64,000 bases of DNA from Paramyrothecium sp. XJ0827 (lineage: Eukaryota > Ascomycota > Sordariomycetes > Hypocreales > Stachybotryaceae): the NCBI GenBank assembly GCA_020881915.1, contig JAJFPB010000003.1:434001-498000 (forward strand), written 5' to 3'. The position numbers and the translations under genes were made by a program. Position 1 is the first letter of the stretch, and the number at the start of each line of letters is the position of its first letter. Shown in pieces: positions 45,852 through 57,254 of the stretch. Under the pieces are notes generated by a model that saw nothing but the letters and a program-made list of their open reading frames with translations, made no database searches and was not told the origin of the DNA.

Positions 45852-48453
45852 ATGCTGTCTCTCTTTCGCAAGCGGCATGAGAGCAGCGACATCCTTCCCG
45901 TCCTAGACCCACATAATGGAGCAGAAGTTGCGACAACTACTGGTCGTGACCACATGGACCGCCTCGAGGACCTTCAGAAATCCGAGAAGCTTTTTCAGTT
46001 CGATCCTAATCTTCACATCGATGAATTCACCGATGTTCATGCAGCCGTCGCGATAGGGGGGCCCGGGAAAAGCGTCGAGATTAGCCATGCGCTTATGGAG
46101 GATAACAGTCCCTATCCAGAGGTATGCGGCATTGATCGCTCCGTCTCCTTCGTCCGACCTCGTCAGTGCATGGGTAATATTGACTGCACCAGGTTCGATC
46201 TGTTGTCCGAAACTACGACGTCGACCTCCCTTCCAATACAATCCGCGCTTGGGTTATTGGTCTCGTACTTTGTACCGTCGGCTCTGGCGTGAACATGCTG
46301 TTTTCACTGCGCAACCCCAGTGTGAGCGTCAATACCTACGTCGTCCAGCTGGTCGCTTATCCTCTTGGTCTGGGCTGGGACCTAGTTATGCCTGATGCCG
46401 AGTGGAGTCTGTTCGGTCTTCGTTTTAACTTGAAGCCCTGCAAATTTAACTGCAAAGAGCACGTCGTGATTGTGGCCATGTCAAACGTAGGCTCCATCCA
46501 ACCCCTACCGCATCAATCGAATTGCTGAGTATGCTCCTAGGCCGCTTATGGTGGTGGTGTCCTCTATGCGGCAGATGTCTTGATCGCACAGCAGCTCTTC
46601 TACGGCCAAAACTTTGGTTGGGGCTTTTAATTCCTGTTTGGCATTACTACACTCTGCATAGGCTATGGGTTGGCCGGCTTGGCTCGCCGTTTCCTGGTCT
46701 GGCCTGCCGCCATGATCTGGCCCTCTAATCTCGTCAACTGCGCTCTCTTTTACACCCTGCACGACCATTTAGGGTTAGATCCCTCTTAAACCAACGGCTG
46801 GAAAATAGGTCGATATCGCTGGTTCCTGATTCTTGGCTGCGCCTCCTTTGTCTGGTACTGGTTTCCGGGGTGGATCTTTATGGGCCTCTTCTACTTCACC
46901 TGGATTTGCTGGATCGTCCCGGAGAATGTAACTGTCAATAAGATTTTCGGTGGGCTCAGTGGTTATGGACTTCTGTCCACCTCTTTTGACTGGACCATAT
47001 ACAGTGGTTACCTTTAATCTCCCCTAATCCCGCCCTTCCACGCCATCGCCAATGTCCTTATAGGCATTGGCGTCTTCTTTGTCTGCATTTCCATGGGCAT
47101 TCACTTCACCGGGACTTGGTACGCCGATTATTTCCCCGTCCAGTCCTCCGAATCGTACGACAACACCGGGGCCATCTATAATGTCTCTCGCATCCTTGAC
47201 AGCAACTTTCAATTTAACGAGACGGCTTACCGAGAATATTCTCCCTTGTTTCTCTCAACACAATGGACTATTGCATATGGCCTTTCTTTCGCCGCAATCA
47301 CTGCAGTTGTTGTGCATAGCGCGCTGTATCATGGCCAGGCTATCTGGAGGTAGTTAAGGCTCGCCCGTCATCAAGAGGATGACGTTCATATGCGCTTGAT
47401 GAAGAAATACCGAGACGCAGAGGACTGGTGGTATGCTGGTATGTTGCTTATTGAAACCCCGCTGATGGAATAATGTTCGTAGAGCTAACACGCCATCCTG
47501 CCCTCTTCATCTTAATGTTCGCGATCTCGTTCGGGGTAATTGCCGGCTGGCCTACTGGTTTCCCATGGTGGGCTTTTATCATATGCATAATCATCCCTGC
47601 GGCATGGTTGATTCCCCTAGGCATTGTTCAGGCCACTACCAACATCCACCTTGGTCTCAATGTTCTAATAGAATTCATTATTGGCTACTTGGTTCCCGGA
47701 AGGCCCATGGCTATGATGATGTTCAAGAACTACGGCTACATATGCCTTGTTCAGGCACTTTACTTTGCTCAGGACCTCAAGCTTGGCTATTACATGAAGG
47801 TGCCTCCCAGAGTCATGTTCTCCTCCCAGGTTGTTGCATCTATCTGGTCTGCTATTGTTCAGATCTGCGTCATGAACTGGGCTCTAAGCTATATTCCAGA
47901 CATCTGCTCACTGGACCAGCCAAACAACTATACTTGCCCTACTACCCGCGTCTACTACACCGCCTCTGTCATATGGGGCGCCATTGGCCCCGCCAGGATC
48001 TTTGGCGCTAATGCCATCTACTCTTCACTTCAATGGTTCTGGCTCATCGGTGCTGTAATGCCCGTGTTGACCTGGCTACTTGTCCGCAGATGGCCCAAGT
48101 CCATCTGGCGCTACATCAGCACCCCCTTGATCTTCGGAGGCTGTGGCATGCTTCCTCCTGCCAGTGTCTACAACTATCTCTGCTGGGGTATGGTGGGCAT
48201 CGTCTTCAACTACTGCATTAAACGCAAATACACTGGTTGGTGGCTTCAGTACAACTACATCACCTCTGCTGCCCTTGATTGTGGCCTTATCCTAAGTACC
48301 ATGGTTATCTTCTTTACCCTCTATCTTACTAGTGCCAACCCGCCTGGCTGGTGGGGCAATGTCGCTGCTTTGAAGACATTGGACCTTACGACTAATGCTG
48401 TCAAATCTAAGGTTGTGCCTGGTCAAACATTCGGCCCTACCGAATGGAATTAA
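45852..48453 (+). pseudogene. Oligopeptide transporter (OPT family), inactivated by RIP-like stops
   Basis: Exons 45852-46121, 46193-46486, 46541-47438 and 47483-48453 give an otherwise complete 811-codon frame. The N-terminal MEDNSPYPEV motif and FSLRNPSVSVNTYVVQLVAYPLG are OPT signatures. Further on are a WKIGRYRWF-like loop, FTGTWYADYFPVQSS, and many membrane helices ending in WWGN near the C-terminus. OPT proteins import small peptides or metal-peptide complexes with protons across the plasma membrane. Four premature stops in the same frame (46628, 46787, 47015 and 47351) each stand where homologues have glutamine, so CAA/CAG became TAA/TAG. That is C-to-T at CpA, the RIP signature. Splice sites and the rest of the frame are kept, so inactivation looks recent. 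Confidence 0.82.
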
Positions 48454-49986
48454 CACTATTTTCAGTAAGCTAGGAAAGCTCCCATGAGCGGATACTCTAG
48501 CAGGCTACTAGAAGCCTTTAAGTCTTACAGCATAACCTATTTAAGACATTAATTCTTTAATTTAATATATAGCAAATACAAAGTCGAGGCTATAGACCGT
48601 GCAAAGTCTAACATTATTTACGTCCGGTATACGTCCAAGCTAGTTGGTAGTATTATATATGTAATACAGGAATATTAACATCCACCAGAGTTTAATGGTC
48701 TAGTAATGCCTAGTTTCTCTTCCGCCTCCCAGTACTACATTTGTAGATTCTGCAAAACACCACGTATTTGAGCCGTTGGAAGCGACGTGACATATCACGA
48801 TCGACGAGTGATGGTGCATGCAACTATTTGGGCCCTTATAAGAGGAGATAAAAGTATAAGGGTCAAGTATTATTACTTGTATCTGCTAAGAAGCACTACA
48901 TATTGCCATTTTAAATATACTAGAGCACCAATAAACCTTCTATATAACTCAACAAATCCTTGGGTTTGTGCATGGAAGTTGACATTCACACCTCGAGCGA
49001 TCATGACAAATGGCGTTCCTTACGTCGTATTGTAAATGGCCATCCCGTGTACAGCGATATTAGTATGGTTCCCCACGACATTCCTGGTCGTCTGAAAATC
49101 TGTAACAGACAAAAGCGTAAGCCCCGGGAGGAGGGGCCTCCTCAAGACTGCTGTTTGCTTGAATTGGGCTTGCAATTATCCCATTGATAAGGATGCCGAT
49201 GAGGGAAACTATGGGATGATTTTAACTTCATCTAGGTTCGGGAAGCTTTTGAAAAGTAAAAATCATACCTTTGAGTATACTATGCATCTTTGAGATCTTG
49301 TGGAGGGATGTACCGATTGGTTTTCCTACGATAACAGACTTGGAGATGTTAGAGACCTACCTTGATTTATACACTTCATGAATATCAGGTGAACTATGGC
49401 TTTCATTACTGTACAGGCATGAAGGCAGGCACGAAGGACAGGCACGAAGGACAGGCACGAAGGACAGGCACGAATGACAGGCACGAAGGACAGGCACGAA
49501 GGATTCTCACACCCAACACGGAAGTAAAGATAGGGAGAATAGGACTCTGAAGCTGAAAAATTCAGCTCAACATGTATCTACAACACCTTCGTGTTCGAAA
49601 AATGCCGGCTTTAGCCTCTCTAACGTTCATTAGAGGCTCCTGGGTTAATACGAATTCCCAAAAGTCGAATTGGGATAGGTGGAGAAGTTAAGGTTTACAA
49701 AGCTACATACTGAGCCTTCAACTTATCTATTTACCCAGGTAAAAATAACCGGGAGGCTTTAGTAGCCGAGTATCAAGGATTCCCCCCACCCCACCCCCAA
49801 AGAAACAGCCGTGAACCGCGTTCTATAGTTATGAAGTTCTTAGTTATCTCCATCTACCGGCATAGATTTAACCAGAGGATATTGCTACTGCCCCTCAAAG
49901 CCGCAGTATGTCCCGAAATAGTTTGGTAAAATCCATCATAACTCAGTGGTTCACCACCTCATCCTCATACGATCCATTGTATTACT
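48454..49986. other. Gene-poor region with a 13-bp tandem repeat
   Basis: No supported gene. The short repeat at 49427-49504 is the only structure; AT content is moderately raised near 48500-48700. Confidence 0.4.
49427..49504. repeat. 13-bp minisatellite, six units
   Basis: AGGCACGAAGGAC is repeated head-to-tail six times, with one internal change (GAATGAC in unit 4) and a final variant ending GGAT. The period of 13 is not a multiple of three, so it is unlikely to be coding. Confidence 0.9.
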
Positions 49987-50346
49987 CTAAACTTTGCTCA
50001 TGGTCCCACGCCACGGGAAGCCAGTGGTCCCATTCAGCTCACTTCTCTTCTTCTCAGTCGAGAAAACCACCACACAGGAGTATTCAGTAATATTCAGGCT
50101 AATAAGGCGATAGCAGCCCCGGGCGGTATGTTCTGCCACTTGCGCAAGCACAAAATGGATATGTTCGTTGGTGCCAGTGCGTATAATGCGAACATCAGAA
50201 AGAGCATTGATGTTAATGAAGATAACGTCAACTCTCGAGATGTCCGTATGGCCGGACTCTGTTGCCCAGCCTGGTTGTGGACTTGGCCATGATGCTGGAT
50301 TGGTCGAAGGATCAACAGTATAGAAAACATTTTGCCTATCGGACAT
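49987..50346 (-). CDS. Possible small hypothetical protein
   Basis: A 119-residue frame from an ATG at 50346. The N-terminal ~80 residues look protein-like (MSDRQNVFYTVDPSTNPASW; VDVIFININALSDVRIIRTG; EHIHFVLAQVAEHTA), while the C-terminal part is basic and less convincing, so an intron or read-through past the true end is possible. No family recognised, no signal peptide. Could be spurious. Confidence 0.35.
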   Translation of the reverse strand: MSDRQNVFYTVDPSTNPASWPSPQPGWATESGHTDISRVDVIFININALSDVRIIRTGTNEHIHFVLAQVAEHTARGCYRLISLNITEYSCVVVFSTEKKRSELNGTTGFPWRGTMSKV

Positions 50347-52214
50347 CTTGGCTGGGTGTGTATTTGTAAATTAAAGTATGGAATCTAAGGGGATGTAAAT
50401 GCTTCCGCAAGGGTTGTATTCAGTGTTTTTATAGTTGAAGGTTACCCCTCTTTATGTATCAATACCTGAGGCAGTGACTAAGGCCTATCATGACGATCGG
50501 GGGTGACTGAGGATCGAGGGGTGGTTTTGTCCTTAGACAGAACGACGGGAAAGTATCTGAAGCACACAAGGGGTTGTCACTAGTCTATGAGAGAACAGTG
50601 CGATGAAGGTTATCTCGGGGACTGTATGCTATTAATAGCTGGTAATCTTCTATCTAAAGTAAGGTAGAATCCTCCCATCTATATACTTGACCTGATCACT
50701 TGATCACTCAGGTGCAGTGGTCGCAATCACCCTTGTTTCGGTGCACTCGGTCACCGTGACCGGGTGCACACCTGGAATAGGCCGGTGGTGCCGTCCTTCC
50801 CCACTTAGTGTCCGGACTCTTCGGCAGCTAGCGCGCCATCTGATTCCTTGTTCCAAGGATGACTTCTGCTTGGCATGGCTCTCGTCTTTTCCTGAGTTGA
50901 GGGGGTAGTTCCCTATATAGTGTGGGACTGTGTCTTTGCTAAGCCCCATCTTCTTAACTTTATCGGCTTTGATGTATTGGCCAATATCAATCTTTTTGAA
51001 CCGGTTGCTGTTGGTGTCGAATACAATGTCCCAAAAATCGCCCTCTTCATATAAGGTAAACAGAGGACCTGTCTACAGGCACCAACGCACCGCATGTAAC
51101 CCAAGTTTTGAATACTATTGGCCAAGTTCTGTAATATTATAGCCTGGGCCACAAAGGACAAGGTGTTGTAGGACAAGCAATTCGTGAAGCGGGTGGCTGT
51201 TAGACTTCATGGTAGTTGTTGATCTGTCTAGGGTAGTGTTTTTTGGTTAGTGCAACAGTAAGCGAAATGTGGCCGAACCTCGCGTTTTTCTCGGACGCAT
51301 GACTCTGTGGTACTAACCCAGCTAGACTCGGAATTTTTCACCCTTGCAAAGCGGTTGCTTGTATTGTTGTGAACGAAAAGGTGGATCTTCCCATCTTGGT
51401 AAAATATGCAAACTGCACTGGATCATGGCATCCCCTTGCCTCATGGTCAGAACCTGCCCTTTTCTATTAGGAGCTGTGATTGCTTCGCATCTGGCTGACT
51501 TTTGAGAACAACCCGCCGTACACATCCCTGTGCCAGCCGATTGTAATGAAGGCTATGCGAGCAATTGCCGTAGATGGCACGCTGCGGGTTCACATCCAGT
51601 TCCTTGAAGGGCTGCCCATAGACATCGGAATGCACCAACTCGTTAAAGAGATTGAGATTGACAATGAGAGAATTTTCCAGGTGAAAAGTCGGCGGATTGT
51701 GTCCCGTGGCGATTGCAGTACGACAATTACGCATTCCATCAAAATGGTTATTGAGTGCAGATGTGCCTAGGACTAGCGTCCCGACCAGCATGACTGACGC
51801 TGTTCTAAAGTGTTTCTGCTGGCTGATGGGATGATCCAAATGGCCTGGACGGTGACCTGTGAGTTGCTATTATTACTACTCTTACCACTACCCGTGCTGA
51901 ACCTGACGATTGCGGGAAAGGCTGTTGTGGGACTTTTCCGCGCCCGACTCGGCGTTCTTTCGCACGCCTTAGTGGCTCGGCTCCGAGTCGCACGCGAATG
52001 TCTGTTCCTCTTGCTAACCCCCTGTCGTTCGGAATACATCAGGATTGCTATTTAATGATCAAATGGAAACAACGAAATGCCTTTTTGTTCTTCACCACGG
52101 TTAAGATCGCATACCTCAATCCCTCAAATCATCATCCCTTTCAAGTCACACCACCGCTCACCTCAGCAACTCAAAACACCACAACCAAAACTTCGTTCGC
52201 ACACCCCAGTCAAC
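50347..52214. other. Region with possible eroded minus-strand gene
   Basis: Minus-strand stretches such as FDTNSNRFKKIDIGQYIKAD near 51000 and a 130-codon frame at 51447-51839 look partly protein-like but cannot be joined into one frame or assigned to a family. Plus-strand frames overlap them. The final ~200 bp are the promoter of the dehydrogenase gene. Confidence 0.3.
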
Positions 52215-53599
52215 ATGTCTGGACTCATAACCTTTGCTACCCGCAACTACAAGAACATCAGCCCCGATGAGGTGCCCAAGAGCGACAAAGCTCTCAAATT
52301 TGGTATTCTCGGAGCTGCCAACGTCGCGTAAGTCTACAATCTCGGCCCTGTTCGAGCCACTACTCACAATCCTGTAGTCCTATGGCCTTCATCATTCCCG
52401 CCAAGACCCATCCCGATGTCATTGTCCAAGTTGTCGCAGCGCGTGATCGTAAGAAGGCCGAAGAGTTTGCCAAGAAGAATGGCATCCCTAATGTTGCAGA
52501 CTCCTACCAAGGTTAGAACCGAGAACCTATTGCCCTGCCCATTTCTATAATGGCAAATGCTGAACTGAAAACTGCAGAGATCCTTGACGACACCAACATT
52601 GATGCCGTTTTCGTCCCGCTAGTGAACTCACTTCACTTTGAATGGGCCGCTAAAGCCATTCGCGCTGGGAAGCATGTATTGGTCGAGAAGCCGGTGACCG
52701 CCAACGCCAAGGAGGCTGAGGTACTGTTCGCTATGCCAGAGCTTTCCCGCCCCGGCGCTCCAATCCTCATGGAGGCTTTTCACATCTTATTCCACCCCGC
52801 ATGGCAGCTGTTCAAGAGCCTCGTGGACCCGAATAAGATTGCCAAGGTCAGGGCCCAGATGGAGCTTCCTAGCTGGGCCACCAATGACGATGATGTCTAC
52901 TTCAACTACTCCTTGGCTGGAGGCACAATCATGTCGCTTGGAACATACACTTTCGCTGCTATACGCATGTTGACCGAAGCCGAGCCTGAAGAGTGCATCA
53001 GCTGCGAGAACAAGGCATTCACCGAAGGCAAGCAAGCTGGTTGCGACTATCAATTCGAGGCTAAATTTCGGTTCCCCAATGGTGTGGTTGGTGAAGGCAC
53101 TGCCAACCTCAAAGGAGGAGTTGTGTACACCCCCGATGCCATTACTGTGACCACCAAGGAGGAACCATTCAAGGATGAGCGGCTCGAGCTTTTCGAGAAG
53201 CTCAAGCCAGATCTCCAGATTCTCAAGTCGCAGGACATCGCCTTCCGTGGCTTCAACGTCCCCGGCGTCTGGCACCGAATTGACATTGTAGACAACTACA
53301 TTGTGAGGCGCAAGTCTGACGGAGAGATCGTGAAGTCGAAGAGCAAGAAGCAGGGATCCCTCAAGGCATACACCTTCAAGGAGGCCGGTGGAAAGTGGGC
53401 GGACCTGCCCGGCGACTCCAACTGGATGACGTACCGTCACCAACTGGAGCAGTTTGTCAACAAAATCAGAGGCCGACAGCCCCAGGCCTGGGTTGAGGCG
53501 GACTGGTCCATCAAGCAAATGAAGATGGTCGACATGGCATACGAGAAGAGCGGCCTTGGCCTACGAAAGAGCAGCGACTTCTTCAAAGAGTTCCAGTAG
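52215..53599 (+). CDS. Gfo/Idh/MocA-family NAD(P)-dependent dehydrogenase
   Basis: Exons 52215-52327, 52378-52511 and 52578-53599 (422 residues). The start is the first ATG, followed by MSGLITFATRNYKNI. The Rossmann glycine loop reads FGILGAANVAP (residues ~29-39), and the first intron falls directly after it. LVEKPVTAN carries the Glu-Lys-Pro signature of the family, and MEAFHILFHPAW is the substrate-side segment. Family members oxidise sugars, inositols or trans-dihydrodiols; the length and MEAFHxxFHP motif fit the D-xylose dehydrogenase / dihydrodiol dehydrogenase-like fungal branch. Probably cytosolic. The reaction is inferred from family only. An antisense 243-codon frame (52787-53518) is a shadow. 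Confidence 0.87.
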
Positions 53600-54128
53600 A
53601 TTGGGACGGCGGACTTTTGTCCGTAGATCCGGTTGTACTTAGTCATCTCACTACACTTTCATAGAAATATCTCTGTTGCTATGCACATGCACAATGCGAG
53701 AGCTTAGTGCTTCATTACTATAGCTCTTAAATTACCATCAACGTGATCGACTCTGGCCAGGCAACGTTCCAAATGAAGCCGTGGTCTCATGTGCTAGGCC
53801 CAAACTCGGTCCTAAACAACAGATTCTATCCCTGACCGTCGTGTACATATCAAAGTAAAGTTCCGAACGGCACGGCCTAATTAGTCTTATTGCACAAAAT
53901 TCTTGTAAACTTTTCCCAACTGCCACAGCCAAAACACCTTGGGAAGAGTTCCCTAAACAGAAACTACAAAGGGATGAAGCGAGATGGCTTGGAAGCCTCG
54001 CCAGCGGCGCAGATGGGCCAGATCTCACCAAGTGATGTGACGTCTGCAAACAGTAGGCTCAAGGTCATATGCTATTTAAAGTAGCCCAATCTCAACATCA
54101 CCTCAACAGCCTAAGCAGCACTCAAGCC
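53600..54128. other. Convergent intergenic region
   Basis: Between the 3' ends of the dehydrogenase and TPR-CHAT genes. Nothing else supported. Confidence 0.45.
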
Positions 54129-57100
54129 TCAGACTCCAAAATGAACAAAAGGTACCCAATCCAATGACACCGAGTTTTCATCATCATCAATTTCAACATC
54201 CCTTGTGGATTGACCGTCTCCTGTAGCTGGAATGACGACTTGGTCGATGTTGTCATTCACAGCCTCGGATCTCTCTGTCATCTGCTTTACCTGACTTCTG
54301 CACCTGAAATTCTCTTGGGCCCGTACCCAGCGATCTCGTTGTTGCCGAATTGATTTGTGAAGCCCCAAACTGATTGATCTATCTGACAGTCCATTATCTC
54401 CAAGCTCTTCGTAAGTGCTGCGGGATATTTCAGTACACGGCTCATCTTTGACTTCCCAAAGGGTGCCTATGACATGGCGAAATCCCGCGAGTTGAAACGC
54501 ATTTATCAAATGAATATTCTCGTCGAAAAGCTTCTTATCTTTCAGTTGGCCTGTGCCGCAAGCTGAAAGATAGGCTAGAAATGGAGCATATTGGGCGAGA
54601 TTCATTTCTAGCAGGGCGGACACTGCCAACTGGTTATTCTTTCCATCATCCAGCATCAAGTAGCTTTTTGATGGATCTTCCTGGTCAGTGTAGCCATGAC
54701 CAGCAAAGTGGAATATCCTGCAGTGTCTCAGATGTAATACTATGTCTCCTTTTTCGAGCTTCGGCTCGACGGGGTTGAGTCCTATCGAACCGCATAGGTC
54801 GCGCAACAGAGCGATTTCTTTAGCTGCAAAGGGCAGTGAAGGAAAGCCCGGTGTATGTTCCATGGCCACAAGCAGCGCTTCGCCTGGACTATTTTCGACG
54901 GCAAATCGTTTTCGACTATGTATCATTGCTTTAATTGAAGTGCCGTAAGACGATATCACCCTGTCAAGCACAGTCTCCGAGGAGCCTTGACAGTGTCGTC
55001 CGGCGGCGTGAAGGGGGAATCTTGTCAGCAACCCGGTTGGAATCCACCATAGTCGAGGCCAGTCATGATTGGAAGAAGCACCTGCAATGCCTAGAGTGCT
55101 CAAGATCGGACTAGCAACCGTGTACCAAAGCCACTCCAGGACCATGGGACTTCCCAGGTTGTCTTCAAGGAGCTTTTCGTTGATTGCGTCGACTGTGAGA
55201 TTGGGTAAATAGCATGAGCGAATTTGGTGCTCCTCAACCAGTATTGCATCGCATCGAAATTCGCTGATGTTGATTATCGCAATCGATCCGCTTCGAGCAG
55301 CATCAAGTATTTCGGCCTTACTCGGGGCGAGTAGAAAGTTCTCAAATCCCGGCTTCCGACGAATGTCACTGATAAGCTTCTCGAACTCTTGTCCTATCGA
55401 GTATCTTTCACGTGCTTCCGGCTGTTGTACAAGCCCGCCGTCGTCTTGAAGGGTGTCTGCGGCCACAGGCACATCAAGTTGGTCTCGAAGACGAACAAAC
55501 TCTTCCGCTAACTCTGGATAGCTTTCTCGTAGTCCCATTATATCCGCTCGAAGTTCAGTAATTGAAGCCCCAAGTACTCCTCGACCTTGCTCAAGGATTT
55601 GCAGCGCAGCCAGCGGCTCTTTTCCTGCAGTCAGAGCCAGTGCTGCTGCGTCAGAAGCAAGGCCAGCGATTTGGCCAATTCTGTATTGCTTGTCTGTATT
55701 TCTAAGTGATTGTGATATGATTGTGGGAATGAGGTCCATCACAGTGCTTATAGCCCGGTAGGCCTCCTCCCATTCCGACTTGATCGCGTAGGGTGATAAG
55801 ACCGCTCTTCCAGCCAGTACGCGTACAAGAAGGGGCGAATTCGGTTGATATAGGACTGATTTATAGTGTAAAATAGCCTCTTCGACATCGTCCAGCGAGT
55901 CAGTCACCGCGTATTTCATCATAAGGTCTAGTCCAAGGTTATATGACCACATCGCCCTATCGGGGAGATCTTCGGGGGCTGCGATGACCGCCTCACGAGC
56001 AGCATCTACAGCTTCCTGAATATCACCTACCTCTCCAGTCAAGAGGTAGCGATTCTTCAGCCGGACAGCTAGGTTACTCTGAAAACCTGGCCAATCAGGG
56101 TGGTTATTAGGGGTTGCGTTAGTGGCTTCTTTCGCTATTCGAATACTCTCTTCGAGATCGTTAGTTTTGTTTGTTATGGAATATCTTTTGTTAAGCTTTA
56201 TCCCCAAGCTGTTCAACCATGATGGACGATCTGGATGGTCTTTTGGTGTTGCATTGATAGCGTTGTGTGCCGCATCGATGGCCATTTCAAGGTCATGCAA
56301 TAATCTTGTCCTATCGTATCTGTCATTTAGGCGATTTCCCAGGTTATGTAAAAAGATCGGCAGATTCGGATGGTCCTCTGGGGTTTCTCCAATAGCCTTC
56401 TCGATTATCTGAATCGATTCATCAAGGTCAGCTATGGCCCCAGACCTTGCGTAACGGTTGCTCAGCTGGATTGCAAGCGTGTTGGCCCAAGCTGCCCACT
56501 GCGGGTGGCCTTCAGGAAGCGCGTTGACAGCTTGCTGACAGAAACTTATGGCTCCTTCAAGGTCAACCAACTTGCCCGTTCGTAGATATCTATAACTCAA
56601 AAGTGCGCCAAGATTATTCCAACGCGTCGCCGAGTTGGGGTAATCTGGCGGCATTGCGTCGACGGCTTCTCGCACAACGCGGATCGCCTCTTCCAAGTCG
56701 TGCAGATCACCTGTTCTCATGTATTTGTCTCCAAGCCGGATTCCAAGATTGTTCAACCACTTGGATAGATCTAGGTCTCCTTTGGGGGTTGCATCGATAG
56801 TTTGTTGAGATATTTCAATCGCCGCCTCCAGGTCGCTCAACTCACCTGTTCTGCTGTATTTATCTCCCAAGGCAAGTGCAAGATCGTTGAGCCGTCCTGC
56901 GCGGTCAGGGTGGTCCGGAGAGGTGGAAGCGATGCACTCTCGAGCAAGCAATACGGCATTTTCGAGGTCGGCCATTTGGCCAGTTCTTAGGTATCTGCTA
57001 TGAAACTGAACGCCGAGATCGCTTAGCCTCATAGCTCGATCGGGGTCATCGGTTGGAGTCAAGCCAACAGCTTCTTGCATATTCTTGATCGCGCCATCGA

Positions 57101-57254
57101 TCTCGGATAATGACCCTGTTGTCGAAAACCTGGCTGCAAGTCGACGTCCTAAATCATATAGCTGTCGTGCGTGTTCTGGAGAATCCGCGGAGGCCGCTTG
57201 GGCGAATTTCGGCGCGGTGCTATTGCTGTCTCCGGTGTTCACCATTGACCGCAT
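54129..57254 (-). CDS. TPR-CHAT protein (caspase-like peptidase with ~10 TPR-like repeats)
   Basis: 1041 residues from an ATG at 57254, with no intron seen. Residues ~25-480 form about ten ~44-residue helical repeats with the recurrent pattern DHPDR..LN.LG..L..RY.RTG...DLE.AI, a TPR type that binds partner proteins. A linker of ~180 residues follows. The C-terminal CHAT domain (~700-990) has the catalytic histidine in FHFAGHGYTD (near 850) and the catalytic cysteine in YLSACGTG (near 899), then HVIGTLWEV. CHAT peptidases are caspase relatives. TPR-CHAT proteins act as targeted proteases in bacteria (the type III-E CRISPR partner) and are suspected death or immunity factors in fungi. The dyad is intact, so an active cysteine peptidase is expected. 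It lies downstream of the Hsp70-like gene on the same strand. Confidence 0.88.
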   Translation of the reverse strand: MRSMVNTGDSNSTAPKFAQAASADSPEHARQLYDLGRRLAARFSTTGSLSEIDGAIKNMQEAVGLTPTDDPDRAMRLSDLGVQFHSRYLRTGQMADLENAVLLARECIASTSPDHPDRAGRLNDLALALGDKYSRTGELSDLEAAIEISQQTIDATPKGDLDLSKWLNNLGIRLGDKYMRTGDLHDLEEAIRVVREAVDAMPPDYPNSATRWNNLGALLSYRYLRTGKLVDLEGAISFCQQAVNALPEGHPQWAAWANTLAIQLSNRYARSGAIADLDESIQIIEKAIGETPEDHPNLPIFLHNLGNRLNDRYDRTRLLHDLEMAIDAAHNAINATPKDHPDRPSWLNSLGIKLNKRYSITNKTNDLEESIRIAKEATNATPNNHPDWPGFQSNLAVRLKNRYLLTGEVGDIQEAVDAAREAVIAAPEDLPDRAMWSYNLGLDLMMKYAVTDSLDDVEEAILHYKSVLYQPNSPLLVRVLAGRAVLSPYAIKSEWEEAYRAISTVMDLIPTIISQSLRNTDKQYRIGQIAGLASDAAALALTAGKEPLAALQILEQGRGVLGASITELRADIMGLRESYPELAEEFVRLRDQLDVPVAADTLQDDGGLVQQPEARERYSIGQEFEKLISDIRRKPGFENFLLAPSKAEILDAARSGSIAIINISEFRCDAILVEEHQIRSCYLPNLTVDAINEKLLEDNLGSPMVLEWLWYTVASPILSTLGIAGASSNHDWPRLWWIPTGLLTRFPLHAAGRHCQGSSETVLDRVISSYGTSIKAMIHSRKRFAVENSPGEALLVAMEHTPGFPSLPFAAKEIALLRDLCGSIGLNPVEPKLEKGDIVLHLRHCRIFHFAGHGYTDQEDPSKSYLMLDDGKNNQLAVSALLEMNLAQYAPFLAYLSACGTGQLKDKKLFDENIHLINAFQLAGFRHVIGTLWEVKDEPCTEISRSTYEELGDNGLSDRSISLGLHKSIRQQRDRWVRAQENFRCRSQVKQMTERSEAVNDNIDQVVIPATGDGQSTRDVEIDDDENSVSLDWVPFVHFGV

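Noticed and set aside
45852..48453. Stop-codon reassignment or glutamine suppression in the OPT gene
   Set aside because: Other genes in the window use TAA and TAG only as terminators; RIP of a duplicate explains the four stops.
49427..49504. CRISPR-like array
   Set aside because: Contiguous 13-bp units with no spacers in a eukaryotic genome; an ordinary minisatellite.
52787..53518. 243-codon minus-strand open frame
   Set aside because: Antisense to the Gfo/Idh/MocA gene with no recognisable protein features.
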